This document shows positions 22,084-26,506 of a stretch of 26,506 nt of DNA, in pieces. Origin of the DNA: JBHEKP01 sp041859375 (GTDB lineage: Bacteria; Hydrogenedentota; Hydrogenedentia; Hydrogenedentales; CAITNO01); assembly GCA_041859375.1 (NCBI GenBank), contig JBHEKP010000109.1, positions 1-26,506 on the forward strand, given 5' to 3'. The notes beneath the pieces were generated by a model that made no database searches, was not told the origin of the DNA, and saw only the letters and a program-made list of their open reading frames with translations. Position 1 is the first letter of the stretch; each line of letters starts with the position of its first letter. Made by a program: the position numbers and the translations under genes.

Positions 22084-25000
22084 AGTACACACCGGATCAG
22101 GAAAGGGCCGTCTATTCCGACGCGCCGTTCATCTGCGTGGACGCGGGCGCTGGATCGGGCAAGACGCGCATCCTTGTGGACAGGATGGTCTCGCTTCTCA
22201 CCACGCCGGGGCGGTGGCCCGATGGCAGGCCAAGGGTTGACCGCATCGTGGCCCTGACCTTCATGGAAAAGGCGGCGGCGGAGATGAAGACGCGCCTACG
22301 CGACGAGTTCCGGAAACGGGCAGAGGCCGCGGAAGAATCGGCGGATATGACCCTGTGGCGCGGATTGGAACGGGGCGTGGACGCGGCGCGCATGTCCACC
22401 ATCCACGCCTTCTGTTCCGCACTGCTGCGGCAGAATGCCCTGCGGCTCGGGCTGGATCCGGATTTTCAGGCGGCCACCGAGGGCGAGTCCCGCCTGCTGC
22501 TTGGGGAGACGGTTACGGCGGCGTTCCACGGCATGCTGGAGGAGGGGGACGGGAACGCCCTCCTGCTGGCGGTGGAGGTTGGTCCGGAAAAAGCCAAGGC
22601 GGCCCTCTCCCAGGCGGTGGGTCAGGGCGTTCTTTTCCGGGGCCTTTTGGAACTCCAGTCCGCGGAGACTCCGGCGGCCCTTCTGGCGCATTGGAAAACC
22701 GTTTGCGAACAGGAGGAACAGCGGCGGCTGCGGGGGCTTCGCCATTCCGGAAAAGTGCGGAGATGCGTCAGACGGCTGGAGGAATGCGGACACAGTTGCA
22801 CAAATCCTGCGGATGGTCGGGCGGCACGCCGCCGCATTGCCCTGGAAATACTGGGTGAGGTGCTGCGGGAGGACGGCCATCCCGACAGGTTGGCGGTGTT
22901 GCGGGCGGAGTATAGTGGAATCACCGTCAAGGCGGACGGCAAAAACTGGACAGACCCCGCTGATTACAAACAGGCGGGAGATGTGGTTGATGATTTCAAA
23001 AAACTTTACAGCAAAGTTCTTTTCCCACCACTGGACGCCCTGCCCGAAACCGACGCGAATGCGGCGCGGCTGGCCTGTGCCTTTGCGGCGGTGGCGCGGA
23101 CGGTGATGGAGGAGCACCGGCGGGTGAAGAGGGAGCGGAACCTGCTCGATTTTGACGATCTGATCACCGGGGCTCGGGACGCGCTGCGGGACGATGAGGA
23201 ACTGCGGCGGCGCACGGCGGCGGGCATCCGTCATCTGCTGATTGACGAATTCCAGGACACGGACAGCGTGCAACTGGAAATCGCGCACCTGCTGCACAGG
23301 GAGGCGAATGGACCGGACCTTTTTATCGTGGGCGACGCGAAGCAGTCGGTCTACCTTTTCCGCGGGGCGGAAGTGGGGGTGTTTCGGGGGGAGAAAGAGC
23401 GCGCGCAGCGGGAGGGCGAGGCCATCCCGTTGTCTGTGAATTTCCGGAGCCGCCCCGGCGTGCTCAATTTTGTGAACGAATTTTTCCAGAAATCCTCCCT
23501 GCTTTCCGCCGTGGAAACCTACAAGGGCATGGATTCCAACCGCAGCCCCCGCGAGGGTGCGGCAATTGAAGTTTTTGTGTCCACCGTGCCGGAGGGCGAG
23601 AAATGGAGGCAAGGGGAGCATCTGGCGGCGGAGGCGGATTTCATTGCGGGGCGTATTCTGGAAATGACCGCCGGAAAATCCCCCCTGCTGGTGGAGGACA
23701 AGGGCACCAAAGCAATACGCCCCGCGCGTTTTGGCGACATCGCCCTGCTTTTCCGCAGGGGCACCCAGGCCCACCTCTACGAGGAGGCGCTGCGCCGGGC
23801 GGGCATTCCTTACTGCCGTGCCTCGGGCGAGGGCTTCTATGAGCGTCAGGAGGTGGAGGATTTCCTCAACCTGCTGAAGGCGGCGCACGATCCCTGGGAC
23901 GAGCCGGCCCTCCTCTCCTTTCTGCGCGGCCCCGCCGCGTGCCTGTGCGATGATGACATCCTGCGCATGCGCCGCGCGGGTGGTGTTGCCCGTGTGTTCA
24001 ACGGAGCGGCAACCCCGGAGGGGCTGGCGCGTCCGGACAGGGTGGCGGGCGCGCGGAGTCTGCTGGCGCGGTTGCGCGCGGCGGAGGACCGTCCCCTGGG
24101 CGCGTTTGTGCGCCTGGCGCTGGAGGAGTCGGGGCTGGACGCCGTCAATGCGGCCCTTTTCCAGGGGGTGCAGCGTGTGTCCAACCTGCGCAAACTGGCC
24201 GCACTGGCGGATGTGTTCGACGGCGCGGGCACGCAAACCCCGGCGTCCTTCATCCGTTACCTGGACGAGGTGCGCAGCGGCGCGGTGCGCGAGGGTGACG
24301 CCAGCCTGGAGACCGAGGGGGGCGACGCGGTGGTCATCCTCACCGTCCACAAGGCCAAGGGGCTTGAATTTCCCGTGGTGTTCCTGCCCGACATGAACTC
24401 GGAAAACAACAGCAAAAACGGCATCCTGTCCATGCACCGCGACTTGGGCTTCACCCTGAAACCGGAGGACGATGAGGGCGGGGGCGAGAAATGCTCCCTG
24501 TGGCTGGCCATGGAGGGGCGCAACAAGCGCGAGGCCGAGGCGGAGTCGGCGCGCACCCTCTATGTGGCGCTCACCCGCGCACGGGACCATCTGGTGCTGT
24601 GCGGCCCGGAAAAGCCGAAGGACGGCTCATGGTCCGGTGCGGTTGACGCCGTTTTCGGATTCTCCGCGCTGGCCCACGGCGTGGAGGTGGCGGGGGAAAA
24701 CGGGGCATGGCGGGCGCGGGTGCTGCGCGAGCCGCCGGTGTTGACGCAGGCGCCGCCGCGCGCGGTGGAATCCCCCGAATCGCTCCGGTTCAACCCGGTG
24801 CTGGTGGCGCCGCCCGCCCCCTCCGCCGCACCGTTCAAGACCATCTCGGTGACCTCCCTGCTCAACATGATGTTTCCGGGCACGGAGGAGGACGAACCCC
24901 AGGCACCGGACGGGGAGGGGCGGCGCATGCGGCGTCACGCCGCCGCGCCCGACCGGGTCTACGCCATGGCGCGGGGCACCCTTGCGCACCGGCTTTTCGA

Positions 25001-25496
25001 GCTTTGGGACTTCAAAAAGGATGTCCCCCCGGATTTGGACATGCTGCTGGACGAGGCGGCCCTGGGCCTGAACCACCGTCCGAAACTCCGGGAAGAACTG
25101 GAAAACATGACGGCCCGGTTCCGCGCCTCCGAACTGTTTCCACGCGTGGCGGCGGACGGCGGTCTGCGGCGGGAGCTTCCCTTCCAGATGGTTCTTGGCG
25201 GGGTGGTGCTGCGCGGCACCATTGACCTGCTGCTGGGCGATTTCACGGTGGTTGACCACAAGACCGGCGCGCCCAAGCCGGAGAAGTCGGCGCGCTACGC
25301 GCTGCAACTGGCCCTCTACGCCCTCGCCGTGCGCGGTGCCGCAGGACAGGCCCCGCCGGGGGGGCTCCTCTACTATGTTGACAAAGGCCTGCCGGAAAGA
25401 GTAGACCTATCAGCAGAGGCGTTGCGGGACGCCATGGTCCGCGCCGAATCGGTGCTGGCGGGCGTCGCGCCTGACAACCGAAAGGACAACCCATGA
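22080..25496 (+). CDS. addA: AddA-type UvrD-family helicase/nuclease
   Basis: ATP-driven 3'-5' helicase and nuclease partner of AddB, 1138 residues. Superfamily 1A motifs are in order: Walker A with Lys28 in DAGAGSGKTR, motif Ia in ALTFMEKAAAEMKTRL, STIHAFC, Walker B with Asp389-Glu390 in LLIDEFQDTD, motif III in VGDAKQSVYLFRGAE, LSVNFRSRPGVLNFVN, and motif V/VI regions VVILTVHKAKGLEFPVVFLP and ARTLYVALTRARDHL. The C-terminal RecB-family nuclease has Asp1049 in GTIDLL, Asp1059 and Lys1061 in VVDHKTG, and Gln in YALQLALYAL. Both subunits therefore carry a nuclease, which is the AddAB rather than the RecBCD arrangement. The ATG overlaps the addB stop, with GGAGG close upstream, and the stop overlaps the next ATG, so translation is coupled through three genes. 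Confidence 0.95.
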   Translation: MKYTPDQERAVYSDAPFICVDAGAGSGKTRILVDRMVSLLTTPGRWPDGRPRVDRIVALTFMEKAAAEMKTRLRDEFRKRAEAAEESADMTLWRGLERGVDAARMSTIHAFCSALLRQNALRLGLDPDFQAATEGESRLLLGETVTAAFHGMLEEGDGNALLLAVEVGPEKAKAALSQAVGQGVLFRGLLELQSAETPAALLAHWKTVCEQEEQRRLRGLRHSGKVRRCVRRLEECGHSCTNPADGRAARRRIALEILGEVLREDGHPDRLAVLRAEYSGITVKADGKNWTDPADYKQAGDVVDDFKKLYSKVLFPPLDALPETDANAARLACAFAAVARTVMEEHRRVKRERNLLDFDDLITGARDALRDDEELRRRTAAGIRHLLIDEFQDTDSVQLEIAHLLHREANGPDLFIVGDAKQSVYLFRGAEVGVFRGEKERAQREGEAIPLSVNFRSRPGVLNFVNEFFQKSSLLSAVETYKGMDSNRSPREGAAIEVFVSTVPEGEKWRQGEHLAAEADFIAGRILEMTAGKSPLLVEDKGTKAIRPARFGDIALLFRRGTQAHLYEEALRRAGIPYCRASGEGFYERQEVEDFLNLLKAAHDPWDEPALLSFLRGPAACLCDDDILRMRRAGGVARVFNGAATPEGLARPDRVAGARSLLARLRAAEDRPLGAFVRLALEESGLDAVNAALFQGVQRVSNLRKLAALADVFDGAGTQTPASFIRYLDEVRSGAVREGDASLETEGGDAVVILTVHKAKGLEFPVVFLPDMNSENNSKNGILSMHRDLGFTLKPEDDEGGGEKCSLWLAMEGRNKREAEAESARTLYVALTRARDHLVLCGPEKPKDGSWSGAVDAVFGFSALAHGVEVAGENGAWRARVLREPPVLTQAPPRAVESPESLRFNPVLVAPPAPSAAPFKTISVTSLLNMMFPGTEEDEPQAPDGEGRRMRRHAAAPDRVYAMARGTLAHRLFELWDFKKDVPPDLDMLLDEAALGLNHRPKLREELENMTARFRASELFPRVAADGGLRRELPFQMVLGGVVLRGTIDLLLGDFTVVDHKTGAPKPEKSARYALQLALYALAVRGAAGQAPPGGLLYYVDKGLPERVDLSAEALRDAMVRAESVLAGVAPDNRKDNP

Positions 25497-25798
25497 GCGA
25501 AGGACTTACCCCCGACCAGACAGAGGCGATTTGCGCCGTCATGGCGCAGTTCCAGCAGGTGGAAGAGGCCGTGCTTTTCGGCTCCCGCGCAAGGGGCACC
25601 CACCGCCCCGACTCGGATGTTGACCTTGCCCTCAAGGGCGCAACCCTCGAACCCGAACTCCCCGGACGCATCGCCGTCATGCTCAGGCAGGCCGTGTCCG
25701 GCATTGACTTTAATGTCGTGGACTGCCACGGCGTGCTCTGCCGCAAGCATGTCGAGGACATCGATTACAACGGAAAAACGGTCTACAAGCGGAACTGA
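25493..25798 (+). CDS. Minimal nucleotidyltransferase (MNT, pol-beta fold)
   Basis: Small protein of 101 residues with the GSx10DxD signature of MNT nucleotidyltransferases: Gly30-Ser31, then Asp42 and Asp44 (LFGSRARGTHRPDSDVD). A third carboxylate is probably Asp72 in IDFNVV, so the metal site is complete. MntA relatives transfer AMP to a HEPN toxin and act as its antitoxin; others have unknown targets. No HEPN gene or other substrate-binding partner is adjacent on either strand. Its ATG overlaps the addA stop (ATGA), which ties its synthesis to AddBA. The gene ends just before a repeat element, so a downstream partner, if any, has been lost or lies elsewhere. Confidence 0.9.
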   Translation: MSEGLTPDQTEAICAVMAQFQQVEEAVLFGSRARGTHRPDSDVDLALKGATLEPELPGRIAVMLRQAVSGIDFNVVDCHGVLCRKHVEDIDYNGKTVYKRN

Positions 25799-25837
25799 CA
25801 CGCGGCACCGCCAAAGGCAGGGCGGTGGCAGGGATCA

Positions 25838-25879
25838 AACATCCCCCTAAATCCCCCTTCAAAGGGGGACTTTTAAGAG
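25838..25879 (+). repeat. Left terminal inverted repeat
   Basis: This 42-base arm matches the reverse complement of 25990-26029 at 38 of 40 positions, with a 2-base insertion (TT) near its inner end. It begins AACATCCCCCTAAATCCCCC. A nested palindrome of CCCCCTT and AAGGGGG lies in its middle. Confidence 0.85.
25852..25874 (+). terminator. Candidate intrinsic terminator after the addBA-MNT operon
   Basis: TCCCCCTT (25852-25859) and AAGGGGGA (25862-25869) form a tight hairpin followed by CTTTT, 54 bases after the MNT stop. The hairpin is part of the left arm of the repeat element, so termination would be a secondary use. The T run is short. Confidence 0.4.
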
Positions 25880-25989
25880 GTGTTTTCCCTTGGCATGCAG
25901 GTATTGCCAAGAAGTATGCGGTTCTTGCGGCCGCAGGCCTGTCTTTTTCGGACACGATAACATGTGACAAACACACCCTGGGCGACGGA

Positions 25990-26029
25990 CTCTTAAGTCC
26001 CCCTTTGAGGGGGGATTTGGGGGGATGTT
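25990..26029 (-). repeat. Right terminal inverted repeat
   Basis: Forty bases that, read on the minus strand, repeat the left arm with two C-for-T changes and without the TT insertion. It ends at GATGTT, about 30 bases before the start of the final gene, so it may contribute to that gene's leader. Confidence 0.85.
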
Positions 26030-26058
26030 CCCACGGGTGAAAACCTGAAGGTGCCCCC

Positions 26059-26506
26059 ATGAAAATGCCCGTTCCACAGGTGTGCCTGTTCGTCCTCGCC
26101 CTTGCCGCATCCCTCTTTTGCGCGGTTGCCCGCGCCCAAACCCCGCTGGCGGAATGGCGCGCGGACGCGGGGGAGGGAAACAGCCTGCGCCTGCTCGACG
26201 GTGCGGACGGGCAGGTGGCCGGGGCGGTGTTTGGCGGCTCCAAGGCGGCCACCACCCGGGAGAACACTTCGCCCCCCTCGGAATACCTCTACTTCGACGC
26301 GGACAAGACCGCATTGGGCACCCTCGGCGGCCCCGTCTACCTGCTGGTCGAGTATTACGACAAAAACTCCGGCGGCGCGATTTCCGTGATGTATGACAGC
26401 GCGGCGGGGGATGCCACCGGCGACAAATACCGGCCCGCGGAGGCGCAGTGGGGCGGCTGGTTCAACGGCGCGGGCGCATGGCGCACGGCCCTTTTCGAGT
26501 TGCGCA
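26059..26506 (+). CDS. Secreted protein, N-terminal part (runs off the window)
   Basis: An open frame starts at ATG 26059, seven bases after AAGG, and stays open to the last base (149 codons). A signal peptide (MKMPVPQVCLFVLALAASLF) is likely cut after ARA, before QTPLAEW. The mature part reads as a beta-rich domain: SEYLYFDADKTALGTLGGPV, then YLLVEYYDKNSGG and WGGWFNGAGAWRTALFEL. The pattern of EYLYFD followed by VEYYD resembles jelly-roll or carbohydrate-binding domains seen at the start of secreted glycosidases, but I cannot assign a family from this fragment. The rest of the gene lies outside the window. Confidence 0.75.
   Translation, partial: MKMPVPQVCLFVLALAASLFCAVARAQTPLAEWRADAGEGNSLRLLDGADGQVAGAVFGGSKAATTRENTSPPSEYLYFDADKTALGTLGGPVYLLVEYYDKNSGGAISVMYDSAAGDATGDKYRPAEAQWGGWFNGAGAWRTALFELR

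Larger units (their letters stand above)
25838..26029. mobile_element. MITE-like 192-bp element with long inverted ends
   Basis: Two arms of about 40 bases, nearly perfect inverted copies, bracket 110 bases that contain no credible ORF. Each arm also contains its own small C/G-rich palindrome. The size, ends and lack of coding sequence resemble a miniature inverted-repeat element moved by a transposase in trans, and similar C-run/G-run palindromes are common intergenic repeats in environmental bacteria. I do not see a clear target-site duplication, so mobility is inferred. It occupies most of the gap between the nucleotidyltransferase gene and the next gene. Confidence 0.6.

Noticed and set aside
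22296..24590. Long open frame of 764 codons on the minus strand
   Set aside because: It is antisense to the well-supported addA helicase motifs and has low-complexity Arg/His-rich composition.
18913..25798. New phage-defence system made of addB, addA and MNT
   Set aside because: AddA and AddB are standard break-repair subunits with normal order and overlap; only the attached MNT is unusual, and no toxin, phage or defence neighbour is present.
25838..26029. CRISPR array
   Set aside because: There are only two repeat units, in inverted rather than direct orientation, with no regular spacers and no cas genes.

Overview
The window is a gene-dense, high-GC bacterial chromosome segment with short intergenic gaps, many 4-base ATGA stop/start overlaps and frequent GGAGG-type ribosome binding sites. 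Two signal peptidase I genes of unusual size, large secreted tetratricopeptide (TPR) and beta-propeller proteins, and an NPCBM-type carbohydrate-binding domain on a glycosidase suggest an environmental heterotroph of the PVC/Hydrogenedentota/Planctomycetota type. That placement is inference from gene style; no rRNA or tRNA gene is present to settle it. No stretch over 300 bases lacks a gene.

Layout. (1) At 2-1382 (+) lie the 3' end of lepA (elongation factor 4) and a signal peptidase I gene. (2) At 1432-8692 (-) lies a carbohydrate operon, read right to left from a good promoter at 8729-8757: an unrecognised 231-residue protein, a GH51 arabinofuranosidase, a secreted GH36 alpha-galactosidase with an NPCBM-like domain, a GT2 glycosyltransferase with an extra C-terminal nucleotide-binding-like domain, and an MFS sugar porter. 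Together they suggest removal of arabinose and galactose from plant-type polysaccharide and import of the sugar. (3) At 8917-12874 (+) lie a small membrane protein, then a strong promoter (9640-9667), a possible 45-codon leader ORF, a double-zinc-ribbon/TPR membrane protein, and a secreted protein whose mature start resembles the zinc-dependent phospholipase C fold with its metal ligands mostly lost. (4) At 12884-16514 (-) lies the likely operon cupin - signal peptidase I (with a second, degenerate peptidase domain) - hemW - aat. (5) At 16653-25798 (+) lie a secreted beta-propeller protein, addB, addA and a minimal nucleotidyltransferase; the last three are joined by ATGA overlaps. (6) At 25838-26029 is a 192-bp element with near-perfect 40-base inverted ends, followed by the start of a secreted protein that runs off the window.

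Most genes are housekeeping (LepA, signal peptidase, Aat, HemW, AddAB) or carbohydrate metabolism. The least ordinary items are the tandem signal peptidase with a dead second domain, the degenerate phospholipase-like secreted protein, the coupled short ORF before the zinc-ribbon/TPR gene, the orphan nucleotidyltransferase attached to addBA, and AddB lacking most of its iron-sulfur cysteines. I did not find a clearly new multi-gene defence or biosynthetic system.
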